From NCBI GenBank assembly GCA_039720395.1, contig CM077827.1:16851822-16915821 (forward strand): a DNA stretch of 64,000 nt, written 5' to 3'. The translations under genes were made by a program, and so were the position numbers. Positions 11,310-22,304 of this stretch are shown here, piece by piece. The notes beneath the pieces were generated by a model. That model saw only the letters and a list, made by a program, of their open reading frames with translations. It searched no databases and was not told the origin of the DNA. The stretch's first letter is position 1. Every line of letters starts with the position of its first letter. The DNA is from Liquidambar formosana (lineage: Eukaryota; Streptophyta; Magnoliopsida; Saxifragales; Altingiaceae).

Positions 11310-13100
11310 TCAATACACTATATCATGCATCAAACACATGCCAAGTTCTCTTTTAATGAAGTTAAAACGGTCTTCTTGAAGAGGTTTAGTAAAGATATCG
11401 GCCAATTGATGGTCGGTACCTATGAAATCAATCTCAATATCACCTCTTTGGACATGATCACGAATAAAATGATGTCTTATCTCAATGTGCTTAGTCCGTG
11501 AGTGTTGAATGGGGTTCTTGGTTAAGTTGATAGCACTAGTATTATCACATTTAATGGGAATGTGGTCAAAGTGAAGTCCATAGTCCTCAAGTTGTTGTTT
11601 CATGTACAACACTTGTGCACAACAACTACCGGCTGCAATGTATTCGGCCTCGGTGGTTGAGAGTGCAACCGATGTTTGTTTCTTACTAAACCAAGAAACT
11701 AGTGAATGTCCTAGGAAATGGCAAGTCCCACTAGTGCTCTTGCGGTCATCTTTGCCACCGGCAAAATCCGCATCGGAATAACTAAGCATATCAAAAGAGG
11801 TATACTTAGAAAACCATAATCCAAGGTTAATTGAGCCACTTAAGTATTTAAAGATACGCTTAACGGCAAGCAAGTGAGATTCTTTAGGACATGATTGAAA
11901 TCTAGCACATAAGCAAACACTAAACATGATATCGGGTCTACTTGCGGTTAAATAAAGTAAACTTCCAATCATACCTCTATATTTCTTTTGATCAACATTT
12001 TTACCCTTTTCATCCTTGTCAATCTTGATGGAAGTGCTCATTGGAGTAGAAAACTCTCTACCATCTTCCAATCCGTACTTTTTGAGTAGATCTTTGACAT
12101 ATTTGGATTGATTGATGAAAGTTCCTTCCTTTGTTTGTTTGATTTGAAGTCCAAGAAAGAATGTCAATTCTCCCATCATGCTCATCTCAAATTCTTCCTG
12201 CATAATCTTAGAAAATTCTTTGCAAAGATTCTCATTAGTGGATCCAAAAATGATATCATCAACGTAGATTTGCACTAAAAGCATATCATTATCAATGGTT
12301 TTAATGAAAAGTGTGGTGTCAAGTTTTCCTCTCTTAAAACCATTTTTGAGTAAAAATCCACTAAGTCTTTCATACCAAGCTCTAGGAGCTTGTTTCAAAC
12401 CATATAAAGCTTTTCTTAGTTTAAAAACATGATTTGGAAATTCATGACTTTCAAAACCGGGAGGTTGTTCAACATAAACTTCCTCTTCTATGAAACCATT
12501 TAAAAATGCACTCTTGACATCCATTTGAAACAATTTGAAATTTTTATGACATGCATAGGCAAGTAACATCCTTATGGCTTCTAGTCTAGCTACCGGAGCA
12601 TAGGTTTCATCATAATCTATGCCTTCTTGTTGATTATAACCTTGGGCTACAAGTCGAGCCTTGTTTCTAGTAACAACTCCGGATTCATCCTTTTTGTTTC
12701 TAAATACCCATTTAGTTCCAATTACTCCATGGTCATGTGGTCTAGGTACCAAGGTCCAAACCTTGTTCCTTTCAAATTGATTGAGTTCTTCTTGCATAGC
12801 AAGGACCCATGATTCATCATTTTCAGCTTCATTAATGTTCTTAGGTTCAATTTGAGATAGGAAAGCAAGATGATCACATAAATTTCTCATGGAAGAACGA
12901 GTTCTTACCCCACGTGAGGGTTCACCTAAGATTTGATCTTTAGGATGATTCCTCACAAATTTCCAAGTCTTGGTGACATCCGGATGGAGTGGAGCATTTT
13001 CAACTTCAACTTCTTCTTCCGGATTCTTGTCTTTAATAACTTCATCTTCTTCCTTTTCTTTGCCTTTGTCTAGTGGATCTTCTTTATCATTTAGACTCAA
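11310..13100 (-). CDS. E2 reverse transcriptase and RNase H
   Basis: The C-terminal part of copia pol. The reverse transcriptase spans roughly residues 100-350: [42 protein letters not shown] and the catalytic YVDDIIFG. RNase H follows at about 440-575, with [26 protein letters not shown] and HIEIRHHF, ending near DIFTKPL. It would copy element RNA into DNA in cytoplasmic particles. The N-terminal leader is acidic and lysine-rich. The frame equals that of gag but differs from PR-INT upstream; a frame change near 13100 separates them, so translation from gag could not reach this domain without recoding or repair. Confidence 0.93.
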   Translation of the reverse strand: MSLNDKEDPLDKGKEKEEDEVIKDKNPEEEVEVENAPLHPDVTKTWKFVRNHPKDQILGEPSRGVRTRSSMRNLCDHLAFLSQIEPKNINEAENDESWVLAMQEELNQFERNKVWTLVPRPHDHGVIGTKWVFRNKKDESGVVTRNKARLVAQGYNQQEGIDYDETYAPVARLEAIRMLLAYACHKNFKLFQMDVKSAFLNGFIEEEVYVEQPPGFESHEFPNHVFKLRKALYGLKQAPRAWYERLSGFLLKNGFKRGKLDTTLFIKTIDNDMLLVQIYVDDIIFGSTNENLCKEFSKIMQEEFEMSMMGELTFFLGLQIKQTKEGTFINQSKYVKDLLKKYGLEDGREFSTPMSTSIKIDKDEKGKNVDQKKYRGMIGSLLYLTASRPDIMFSVCLCARFQSCPKESHLLAVKRIFKYLSGSINLGLWFSKYTSFDMLSYSDADFAGGKDDRKSTSGTCHFLGHSLVSWFSKKQTSVALSTTEAEYIAAGSCCAQVLYMKQQLEDYGLHFDHIPIKCDNTSAINLTKNPIQHSRTKHIEIRHHFIRDHVQRGDIEIDFIGTDHQLADIFTKPLQEDRFNFIKRELGMCLMHDIVY

Positions 13101-14446
13101 GGTTTAACTTGTTCTTGCAAGCTTGTACCTACATCATCATCATCATCCACATATTTCTTGGGTGCAAGAGGGTTAGTTTCATCAAATACAACATGCATTG
13201 ATTCTTGAACAGTTAAAGTTCTCTTGTTAAACACCCTATATGCTTTACTCTTCATGGAATAGCCAAGAAACACACCTTCATCGGATTTAGAATCAAATTT
13301 GGAAAGTTTATCTCTATCATTCAATATAAAGCATTTACAACCAAACACTTTAAAGTAACCTATGTTAGGTTTCTTATCATTCCATAGTTCATAAGGAGTT
13401 TTACCGAGTTTAGATCTTAATAAAACTCTATTCATTACATAGCATGCGGTATTAACGGCCTCGGCCCAAAAATATTGAGGTAAAGAGTGTTCATTTAGCA
13501 TGGTTCTAGACATTTCCTCAAGTGATCTATTCTTTCTTTCAACCACACCATTTTGTTGAGGAGTTCTAGGAGCGGAGAAATTGTGACCAAAGCCATTCTC
13601 ATTACAAAATTGTACAATATCCTTATTGACAAATTCGCTTCCTCTATCACTCCTAACATGTGTAATGGTATAGCCTTTCTCATTTTGGACTCTTCTACAA
13701 TATGTCACAAATGTAGCATGAGTCTCATCTTTATGTGCAAGGAAGAACACCCATGTATATCTAGAGTAGTCATCAACAATTACAAATGCATAATGCTTCC
13801 CTCCAAGACTTGCAATTGCAATAGGTCCAAACAAATCCATATGAATGAGTTGTAAAGGTCTAGTAGTTGAAATATGAGGCTTTGATTTAAAAGAGGACTT
13901 GGTTTGTTTTCCAAGTTGGCATGCACTACAAACTCCATCTTTTGAAAACTTTGCTTTTGGTAAACCTCTTACAAGTTCATGCCTAGAAAGTTTTGAAATT
14001 AAATCCATGCTAGCATGTCCAAGTCTTCTATGCCATAACCAATGATTTTTGTTTAAAGCGGAGAAGCAATGTACATTTTGTAATGCGATTTCTTCAAACT
14101 CTATAGCATAGATGTTACCAATCCTATATGCAACAAATAGGGTCTTATCTTCATCTCCAATTATGCATTTATTGGATTTAAAGGTAACTCTATATCCTTT
14201 ATCACATAATTGACTAATGCTAAGGAGATTATGCTTTAAACCATCAACTAATAAAACATTTTCAACACAAAGTGAGGAATTCTTACCAACCTTACCAATG
14301 CCAATTATCTTACCCTTGGCATTGTCTCCAAATGTCACGTAGCCGCCGTCCTTGGGCTTCAAAGAGACGAACTTTGATCTATCACCCGTCATATGCCTTG
14401 AGCACCCACTATCAAGAAACCATTTTTCATTGCTTGATGACTTCAA
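13097..14446 (-). CDS. E2 protease active site, GAG-pre-integrase and integrase
   Basis: It starts with [14 protein letters not shown], where DSG is the aspartic protease motif. Next is the zinc-binding GAG-pre-integrase segment (WHRRLGH, then CSACQLGK). The integrase core shows [17 protein letters not shown] and NGVVERKNR, giving the DDE residues, then GKTPYELW and VFGCKCF. The integrase would insert element DNA in the nucleus. The frame is shifted from gag upstream (stop at 14463-14465) and from RT downstream (stop at 13097-13099), so this block is isolated by two frame changes. No ATG is placed at its start; it is a piece of a polyprotein. Confidence 0.93.
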   Translation of the reverse strand: MKSSSNEKWFLDSGCSRHMTGDRSKFVSLKPKDGGYVTFGDNAKGKIIGIGKVGKNSSLCVENVLLVDGLKHNLLSISQLCDKGYRVTFKSNKCIIGDEDKTLFVAYRIGNIYAIEFEEIALQNVHCFSALNKNHWLWHRRLGHASMDLISKLSRHELVRGLPKAKFSKDGVCSACQLGKQTKSSFKSKPHISTTRPLQLIHMDLFGPIAIASLGGKHYAFVIVDDYSRYTWVFFLAHKDETHATFVTYCRRVQNEKGYTITHVRSDRGSEFVNKDIVQFCNENGFGHNFSAPRTPQQNGVVERKNRSLEEMSRTMLNEHSLPQYFWAEAVNTACYVMNRVLLRSKLGKTPYELWNDKKPNIGYFKVFGCKCFILNDRDKLSKFDSKSDEGVFLGYSMKSKAYRVFNKRTLTVQESMHVVFDETNPLAPKKYVDDDDDVGTSLQEQVKP

Positions 14447-14462
14447 GCATACCTACACAAGT

Positions 14463-14906
14463 TCAAGTAACTCTCTTTGGTACCCATACTTTCTTGGGTC
14501 CATAGGGGTTAGCCATAGGAGGTGAGGTTCCCTTAACTACCCACACCCTCTTGGTGAAACTTTTAGGTCTTTTTCTCATTTTGCAAGTGTAGATGTTATG
14601 TCCCTCCTTCTTACAATAAGTGCATGAGATTTTAGGTGTACTAGAGACTTTAGGCTTAGGAAAGAAGTTAATATAAGATTTTTGTTTGACATTTTCTTGA
14701 TAACCAATTCCGGCCTTATCAAAACACCATCTTTGACTAGTTAATATCTTATCCAAGTTATCCCTTCCATTGGTAAACTTGGCCAAGGTATTAGTCAAGT
14801 CTTCAATCTTTTCTTTCAATGAAGTATTTTCACTTTCAAGACTAGATTGAGAAATGGTAGGGGTTGAGTCTATCTTGCTTTTCAATTCTAAATTTTCATG
14901 TTTCAA
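14463..14906 (-). CDS. E2 gag C-terminal/linker segment
   Basis: In the same frame as the gag ORF that ends at 14922, and separated from it only by a TAA codon. The first part (LELKSKIDS, then LKEKIEDLTNTLAKF) continues a coiled-coil-like charged region. It then has a second zinc-knuckle-like CTYCKKEGHNIYTC. The tail (GPKKVWVPK) is typical of the stretch before the protease in SIRE-like elements. It stops at 14463 just before the frame change into protease. A stop between gag and pol can be regulatory in some SIRE elements, but this one lies within the coiled coil, so a disabling mutation is more likely. Confidence 0.8.
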   Translation of the reverse strand: MKHENLELKSKIDSTPTISQSSLESENTSLKEKIEDLTNTLAKFTNGRDNLDKILTSQRWCFDKAGIGYQENVKQKSYINFFPKPKVSSTPKISCTYCKKEGHNIYTCKMRKRPKSFTKRVWVVKGTSPPMANPYGPKKVWVPKRVT

Positions 14907-14921
14907 AGCATTTAGTTCCTC

Positions 14922-16193
14922 TTAAAGAGATGAGATGTTCTTTTTCAAATCATTGTTTTTGTGAGAAAATCTTTTTAATTCAAGAAAAGTGTCTTCAAGT
15001 GCATCTTGTAATTCTTCATAAGTGGGAGGTTCTTCTATAGGATAATCAATAGAATTGAGTTCGATTACCTCATCCTCTTTTGCCATGAGACAAAAGTTTT
15101 CCACTTCTTGATCACAAGAAATCTCCTCATCTTCTTCATCACTATTTGCTTCATCATCCCATGTGACGGTGAAAGCCTTCTTCTTGAATTTTCTATTGTC
15201 CTTGAAGTTGTTGTTGTTGTGACTCATCTTGTTGTAGTTGTTGTTGAGTTGAGGACAATTTATCTTGATATGTCCGGGCTTCTTGCATTCAAAACACACT
15301 TGTGGTTCTCTACTTGAGTTCTCTCCTCTATTCGGAATTCTTTTGGAGGAGTCACCCTTGTTGAATCTTCTTCCTTGATTTCTTCTAGAGAAGAACTTTT
15401 TGAGTTTGTGAGATATGAAGGCCATGTCTTCATCTTCTTCATTCTCACACTCTTCATTTGGTGGTTCTTCTTCATCTTGTGAGACTTTGAGAGCCATGCT
15501 CTTGGAAGTTTTTCCTTCATCAATTTCACGAGCTTTGAATGCGAGTTCTTGTGTGACTAGGTTGCCGTCAAGATCACTCAAGGTCATTGATGATAGCTCC
15601 TTTGATTGAAGTAGAGTAGTGGTGAGGACATCCCATTGCTTAGGCAAGCTCCTAAGAATTTTTCTCACCAATTCGGAGTTAGTGTAGATCTTTCCAAGAG
15701 AACTTAAAGGATTAATGATAGCATTGAATCTAGCAAACATGTCTCTAATAGATTCATCCTTTTTCATTTTAAACATTTCATATTCACAAACAAGCATATT
15801 GATTTTTGCTTCTTTTACTTGAGATGTCCCTTCATAGGTAACTTCTAATGTATCCCATATCTCTTTGGCACTAGTGCACCTAGAGATTTTGCTAAATTCA
15901 TCATTAGTTAAAGCACAATATAGTAAGCCAATGGCTTTAGAATTAAGTTCAAGAGACTTATGATCAGCTGTGGTGTATTCTTGTGGTACTTTAGGAAGTG
16001 TAACTCCATCTACCACTTTTGTAGGGATCAAAGGTCCCTTAGAAGTGATATTCCATAGCTCATAGCTAGTGGATTGAATAAAAATTTGCATTCTAATTTT
16101 CCAGAAATTATATAGAGATGCATCTCCATTGAAAAGTGGTGGTCTATTGGACGATTGTCCTTCGGTGAATCCGTTACCACTATAGTTGGCCAT
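14922..16193 (-). CDS. E2 gag (capsid and zinc knuckle)
   Basis: A 423-residue ORF starting MANYSGNGFTEGQ, 56 bp inside the 5' LTR. Residues about 15-240 are a copia gag capsid region: LYNFWKIRMQIFIQS, then LYCALTNDEFSKIS, then EIWDTLEVTYEGT and LRSLPKQWDV. A CCHC zinc knuckle (CFECKKPGHIKINC) lies near residues 300-313, followed by an acidic region. The product would form the virus-like particle and bind element RNA. The start is chosen because it is the first ATG after the primer site. The frame ends at an in-frame TAA after NISSL, with homologous sequence continuing in frame beyond it. Confidence 0.93.
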   Translation of the reverse strand: MANYSGNGFTEGQSSNRPPLFNGDASLYNFWKIRMQIFIQSTSYELWNITSKGPLIPTKVVDGVTLPKVPQEYTTADHKSLELNSKAIGLLYCALTNDEFSKISRCTSAKEIWDTLEVTYEGTSQVKEAKINMLVCEYEMFKMKKDESIRDMFARFNAIINPLSSLGKIYTNSELVRKILRSLPKQWDVLTTTLLQSKELSSMTLSDLDGNLVTQELAFKAREIDEGKTSKSMALKVSQDEEEPPNEECENEEDEDMAFISHKLKKFFSRRNQGRRFNKGDSSKRIPNRGENSSREPQVCFECKKPGHIKINCPQLNNNYNKMSHNNNNFKDNRKFKKKAFTVTWDDEANSDEEDEEISCDQEVENFCLMAKEDEVIELNSIDYPIEEPPTYEELQDALEDTFLELKRFSHKNNDLKKNISSL

Positions 16194-16233
16194 ATCGTTC
16201 CTCGCAAGACAAATATGTCAAATGCTAGAGGTT

Positions 16234-16247
16234 GGGCTCTGATACCA
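16234..16247 (-). other. E2 primer binding site (initiator Met tRNA)
   Basis: The minus strand reads TGGTATCAGAGCCC two bases after the 5' LTR end. This matches the 3' end of plant initiator methionine tRNA, the usual primer for copia reverse transcription. It fixes both the element's orientation and the LTR boundary at 16250. Confidence 0.95.
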
Positions 16248-16249
16248 AT

Positions 16250-17531
16250 TGTTGTCCCAAGTAATTAACCCTAGAGGGGGGGTGAATAGGGTTATTGGCC
16301 AATTAAAAAATGTAATAGCAAACAAAAATCAGATTATAGCAAATAGAGATATCTCAACAATAAATAGTAGAGAGAGTAAGAGAATAAGAATGCAAACACA
16401 AGATTTAACGAGGTTCAGCCTTCCCGCCTACGTCCTCGCCTCAAGAACTCGCTTGAGGATTCACCAATCCACTATCACTCTCCTTCAAGGTGGAGCAGCA
16501 AACCTTTACAAATCAAGTGCTTTCAACCAACACTTGTTCAGCCACACTTTCTCAAGTGCAAAGAATGGGGTTATCACCAACCCTTGATTACGAGTTTGTA
16601 GAGATGAGATAGTGTGTACAAAGAAACTCTCTTTAAGAGTGAATAACACAGAAAATAAAGCTCAGCTCTCTTCTAATTGATTGCTCAATGAATGCTCTTA
16701 ATGAATTTAGGGCTAGAAGAATGATAACAATGAATTCTCTTGTATTGATTCTCATAAATGCATTTGAATCATTGTTTATATAGGCATTAGGCATAATATG
16801 ACCGTTTGGTGCAATAAATGCCGGGAAAGAGCCGTTTGGTGGCATTTAATGCCTCAACAACCTTTCAAAAACTAGCCGTTGGAGTTCTGAGATCGCACAA
16901 TCAGTCGACTGAATACTCAATTCAGTCCACTGATTTGCTAAATCAGTCGACTGAATTGGGAATTCAGTGGACTGATTTGAGGGCAGAATCAAGAGACAAG
17001 AGCAGGGGACCTCTTCTGCTTAAATGAGTCGACTGATTCAAGAATGAGTCGACTGATTTGGGCAGAAATGAACTTATAATGATTATATCACAAGTTTAAA
17101 TCGATCAAGTTCATTTGTATCAACTTATGCCTTGTTCAAGTGATGAATTAAGTTTACCCAAGGATCCTAAGGTCCATCTAGGTCAATGGGGCGATCATTT
17201 GAGCAATCAAGTACATCAAAAACCTAATAACCTCACTCATAGCTATTGAAGTATCTTCGTTGACGATGCTTGCTTGGTCTTGAGTGATCGTAGGTCTTTT
17301 GCATGCTTTCTATGCTCATGTGTTCTTGCGCTTGATTGTCCTTGACATCACAAGTATGTGTGCTTTGAGTTCTATGATATGCATATATCTTTATGCTTCT
17401 TTTGGATCCATATGCTCGAGTACCTAGCTTTGATTATAATCTTGACAAATAAACCATTAGTACTAACATCGATCCTTTGTTATCATCAAAATCTCGGATA
17501 TGCCCTTGGTTATATAACCTTGGGGCCAACA
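16250..17531 (-). repeat. E2 5' LTR
   Basis: A 1282-bp LTR, the promoter copy in minus orientation. Palindromic words of the CAGTCGACTG type start at 16902, 16923, 16944 and 16965 (exactly 21 bp apart) and at 17026 and 17046. About 120 bp downstream (minus) is TATATAAA at 16775-16782. The words therefore lie in U3 just upstream of the TATA box, where a transcription factor array would be expected. Confidence 0.95.
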
Positions 17532-18004
17532 GCAAGTTCCAATCATTTTGCCTCTAGGGAACATACACCTCACATGTTAGTTTCTTGGAATACTTCCCTA
17601 GTTAAGTTAAACCCATCATTCACACAGGTATGCTTAGCCAAATATATACCTCACATGTTAGTTTCTTGGTATATACCAGTTTTGACACCCCATGATATCT
17701 CATATGTGATAGTTTCAAGTAATGTCTTTAACATGGGTAGCTCCTACATGTCTGCAGCCAAGTACCCACTTCTATGGTTAATGGACTTCTATAACTTACA
17801 CACCTCTATGGTTTTTCATCATTGGATATAAAATCTTTGTATCCTTTTGACATATCTTATATTCAAAATGTGTGTTTATAGATTACAAGATCCAAATGGA
17901 TTTCAACATAACTATTATCAAACAAGTTTCTTTATAGATAATTTTTTGTCTATGTTGAAACATTCTCAAATAGCCTAACCTTCTAGGTCTCTACCTAACC
18001 ATAT
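17532..18004 (-). pseudogene. Decayed copia fragments with an internal junction (E0)
   Basis: 17532-17774 continues the copia piece interrupted by E2 and matches E4 from about 48770 down to 48530. Near 17775 the match jumps to about 50900 of E4 and continues downward, through 18004, to the right side of the S1 insertion. Two overlapping copies of the same copia interior are therefore abutted here. It contains two copies of the phrase CCTCACATGTTAGTTTCTTGG, also repeated in E4. No coding capacity remains. Confidence 0.7.
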
Positions 18005-19697
18005 TGTCACACCCCATTTTTGTCACCTTAGCTAGGGTTCATCATTTAATGTAGATTTTTTTTGTTCTTTTTGAGTCAAGTCTTTTGCATTGAGTTTCTA
18101 TAGTATTGAATATCATGTGTATGAATTTTGAAGTGATTTGGAGTTCATCTCAATAGTTAATAAGAACTTTTGCGACTTTATGGGCATAATCGTCTTTTCA
18201 ATTGTATACTTTCTATTTGACCTTAAAATGAGTCCCGAGTCATTCATTTGAGTTCATATGGATATATAGAGTCTATATATAGGTTCAATTTGATGAATTA
18301 ATAGTTTAAGATCAATTCGGCTCATAATGGTTCAGGTCAGCTAAAGGACCCTTTCTTGGTTCGCTCAAATTGACTCGTGTGACCCACTCAATTTACACCC
18401 ATTTAACTTCAATTGGGCTATATTTACATCCTAGACATGTTTAAAAAGGTTGAATTTTTATTTGGAAAGCATTTGGCTCAACCTTGTGTGAAAACCCAAG
18501 CTTTGCGATAGTGGTGCACCATGGTTAGCCGCCTTAGTTAAACCTAACCATGCACCCATGGTTAATGATTTCTATCCTAAAATGTTTAAAAATGTGTTCC
18601 TCGTCAAACCATGGTCGTTTTGGCTTTTATTTTGTCAAAATCGGACTTAATTTGACCTCTGAAAGACTCCCGAAGCTATTAGAAGTCAAAACCGAGACGA
18701 ACAGGAGTAAGGCCTCGGGTAACTATCCAGGGCTAGACAGTCAGCAGTCAAGGCCTAGACGGCTCACCGTCCAGGACTAGTTGGTCATCCAAGCCACTCT
18801 GTCTTCACTTAAGATTCTGATTCCTAACCCCTCTTTTGAGGGATTCTTCTGCCTTTACAAGTTGTTTCCTCTTAGGATTGAGTAAATTTGAGTTGTTTGA
18901 GCACCAAGAGAGTCTCCAATAGCCCTAGGATCATTATTGAATGAATTAATCTTAACCATTGGTTTATTAGGTCAGTCCCTTATATAAAGAATATGATATT
19001 CAGCATATAGGGAGGCCATAAGTGCACTTTATACTTAGAGAGAAAGGGAGCTACGAGTTTGGAGAGTTAAAGAACATCAAAGGGAGGCTCTCTAACCCTA
19101 GGCAAGCAAGAGAATAAGGATTTTGAAGGCAAGAGAAGCTCTATAAGAGGTAAACACACTTTCAATTGCTGAAATTAGACTTTTTTCTTTCTTCTTCTCC
19201 TTCTTTCTTTATGATAGTTCTAGTGCATATAGTAGCTCCACATGTTAATTCAATTCAATGCTTTTGTGATGTGATATGAATGATTTTAGGATGGTTCATG
19301 GTTTTATATGCTTGACAACCATTAGTTTACTAAGGACTTGAAAGCGTTATTCTTTTTGTCCTTTGAAATCATGCATGTTACATATAGCTTATTTAATTGC
19401 TGTGATTATTGTCATGAATTGATGTTTCCATTAGTTAATATATATGATATTCATGATATTCATGATAGTTTGAGTATGTGTTAGAGTCGTTTCATAGGTT
19501 ATAATGCATAGCTATGAAATTAGGGTTTCGGTAACCCTAATTTCATGCAAGTTTTATACAGCATGTTTAGGTTAGCTTTGTGAGTTGTTACTCATCATAG
19601 TCATTCTATATATGCTGCATATAGTTGAATCATGCTAGGTTTGCATTCATGTAGTGGACTTTCTAGGGTTTTTGGAGAGATTATCCTTTTCTAAAGA
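18005..19697 (+). mobile_element. Solo gypsy LTR S1, left part
   Basis: Starts TGTCACACCCCATTTTTGTCACC, closely related to the E3 LTR start. Together with 62094-63409 it forms one LTR of about 3.0 kb flanked by the duplication CATAT (18000-18004 and 63410-63414), with no internal region, so it is a solo LTR left by LTR-LTR recombination. It contains three 22-bp related units with CTAG cores at about 18733, 18755 and 18777, and a TATATAAA box at 18981-18988. It is split at 19697 by a Helitron. Confidence 0.88.
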
Positions 19698-19843
19698 CTA
19701 GATATAGCACATGTGCGTTGCACGTGAATATTCTTAAATATAAAATAATAAATACATAAATATTTTATATTTAAAGAGGTTTTATCATTAAAAAAGAAGA
19801 AGAAGGGATTATTGTCTTTAAGATTTCTAATGATTATACGAAT

Positions 19844-19919
19844 TATAGTTTCCTTATAATTCTTATTAAGGTATGTGTTTTATATTGTTATATTTCCTAT
19901 ATATGCAGAAGGGTAGTTT
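19844..19919 (+). repeat. 76-bp tandem unit in the Helitron, copy 1
   Basis: The unit begins TATAGTTTCCTTA and ends CAGAAGGGTAGTT. It is repeated at 61939-62014 with only a few base differences. With E1 removed the two copies are directly adjacent, so this is a tandem duplication in the Helitron and E1 inserted at the unit boundary. Confidence 0.85.
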
Positions 19920-22304
19920 TATATGTAGACACCCCATTTTCATCCCCATGAGTTCATGATAGCATTTGGTTAGGTTTAGAAGCATTTAGGAGTCCCTAAG
20001 CCTTAAAGGACACTTTTGCCCTTTTAAGCCTTAGGAGAATAGGTCATCATTGCATGCATATTTTTGTCTCTTTGTTGAGTCCCATCATTTGCATTTAGTT
20101 TCTAGGATCATTTTGGATATGTGTGTCAAATTTGGTTCAATTCCAGATAGGTTTGGATAGCTAATTAGAACTTTTGCAACTTGAAGGGCAATTTCGTCTT
20201 TTACTTTGTATATTTTCCAATTGACTTCCAAATTTGTTCCAAAGTGTTCCATTGACCTTAGAATGATGAAATGAGTCCAATTTAAAAGCCAATTTAATTT
20301 ATTGATAGGTTTTGGATTGGTTCACCACATTACCCTATGGTTAATTGACCTTTTTTCGGATAATCGCCTCATGAAAACCCAGCCACCTGACCGTGGTCAG
20401 GGATTTTTTGTTCAAGAATATTCTAGGCTTATTCTACATTGAATCCTTGAAATTTTGGCTTTTGAATCACTCAAATCGGAGTTAAAATGAAGAATTTGTA
20501 TATGTTTGAAGTTCGGAGTCTATACCGAGTCAGAATTCCAAAATTTTTGGATTCCTCTTGGGTGACCGGTTCACCCAACCGGTCACCCGAGCATTTCATC
20601 CTGATTTGTCTCTCTTTGAATTTTTAACGGAATGGGACTCTACTACTCCGAATTTCAGCCTTCTAAAGGACTTCTAAGCCTATTGGGAGGTGGTTTTGAG
20701 TTGTTTAACATTCATGGGATTTAATGAAAACCCTAGATTGATTTTATGGTGAATTAATCTCAACCATTGGTTCACAGTTGGTTAGTTATAAATAGAGGCT
20801 CATTCATCAGCATAGGGTACTTTTTGCTTATTTGACACTTCATATTCCTGAGAGAGAGAGGGACCACGAGTTTGCACACACCCATATCACTTGGAGGAGG
20901 CTTTCTATTGCAATTTTGAAGAGGAACTAGAAGGGACCCAAGCCAAAGAGAAGGAAGAACGCAGCGAAGACCCTTGCTTTGTTGTAAGTCTCCTTTACAT
21001 CCTTTTACGATTCCTTCTTCTTCTACTCCATTCTCTGCATAACTATGGCTTAGAATTGAATTAGGAATCATATATACTCTATATTTTAGAGTGTATATGA
21101 TTCAAATATGATGAGAATGCATGTTAGTGGATTAAGATTGCGAATTGTTTGCTGGTAGGATAGTTTCTCTCTTGAGGATAGAGGTACGTTTCGCATGAAA
21201 AATCAATTGATGTGTTTAGGCCGTTTTCTCTTCATGGTTCAATTATATGCATGATTTTAAGCATCTTTTGTATAGGACACTTGCTGTGTAAGCCTCATCT
21301 TCATAGGTGTATGGATGATTATCCTTTTCGAGGATAATTATCGTCCTTAGAGGGTGAGGTTGTGCATGGGTGCTTTCTGGAGTGTGATGAAGTGCGCTTG
21401 TGAGTTTCTTTGCATTCTTAGGTATATATTTTACGTAGGATATGTGAAGAAACCATTCATACGGAGTGATTTCTACGTAAAATTATCTCCGGATAGTTTT
21501 ACTTAAGAAAGCTCACCGTAAGGATGATTATTTCACATTCTTACATAAAGTACTTACCTAAGGCATCATGTTAGGTTTTCTTTTCATGTTTAGGATTGTT
21601 ATATGATATTTTCATTATGATAATGCCTATTTAGCATGTTTTTGATGGTTTTGTGCATGTTAGGGGTGTTTTAGAGCATATAAGAGCATATAGGAGCATA
21701 CTAGGATTTTGTGTCTCTTTTGATTTTTGTTATTTGCGTGAGTTTTAGTTCATTATATGCATGTTTAGTATTCTGTCCAGATTTGAATTAGGTCTTCTAA
21801 TGATGATTTGAGCATGAATATGGTTGGTTTGAGCTTAATAATTGCCCTATAGAATACATAGGGTGATTAATTGATGTTTTTTCGATGTTTCGGGATGATT
21901 TGCATATGGTAAGTGGTTCATGGTAACTTTGTTTTGATTTGTTCTCTTCTCCCCCCTAGGGTTATTGTCTTTACTTTGGATTTGAAGTCCTAAGTTTCCA
22001 ACTCTCTTAAAATTCTGTTTTAATTAGAGTTCTATCTCTTTTAGAATTCTACTTTTTCTCAAACTCTTTTTTTAATTAGAGTTCTATCTCTTTTCAAATT
22101 CTATCTTTTCTCAAATTCCTTTTTTGGAAATCCTTCTTCTTTTAAAACTTTTCTTTTCTTAAGTTGGAAACTTAGGATTTATAGTTCATTGTAAAGGGAG
22201 TAACCCCTTCTCAATCGAACTACGTAGACTTTGATCCTTACATCTTTGTATGTAAGGTACGTAGGCGCTCATTTGATGTTCAAGTCCGCCCTAGGATACT
22301 AAGT

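Larger units (their letters stand above)
7814..17531 (-). mobile_element. SIRE/Maximus-like Ty1/copia retrotransposon (E2)
   Basis: A 9718-bp element bounded by TG...CA and flanked by the perfect duplication GCAAG (7809-7813 and 17532-17536). In minus orientation the order is 5' LTR (16250-17531), Met-tRNA primer site, gag, PR-INT, RT-RNase H, an extra ORF, a polypurine tract and the 3' LTR (7814-9095). The extra ORF downstream of pol, the gag type and the size fit the SIRE/Maximus lineage. The LTRs differ at about 8 substitutions plus a few short indels over 1282 bp, so insertion was recent. Gag-pol is broken by one stop and two frame changes, so this copy cannot make a full polyprotein. It interrupts the older copia piece E0. 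Confidence 0.93.
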
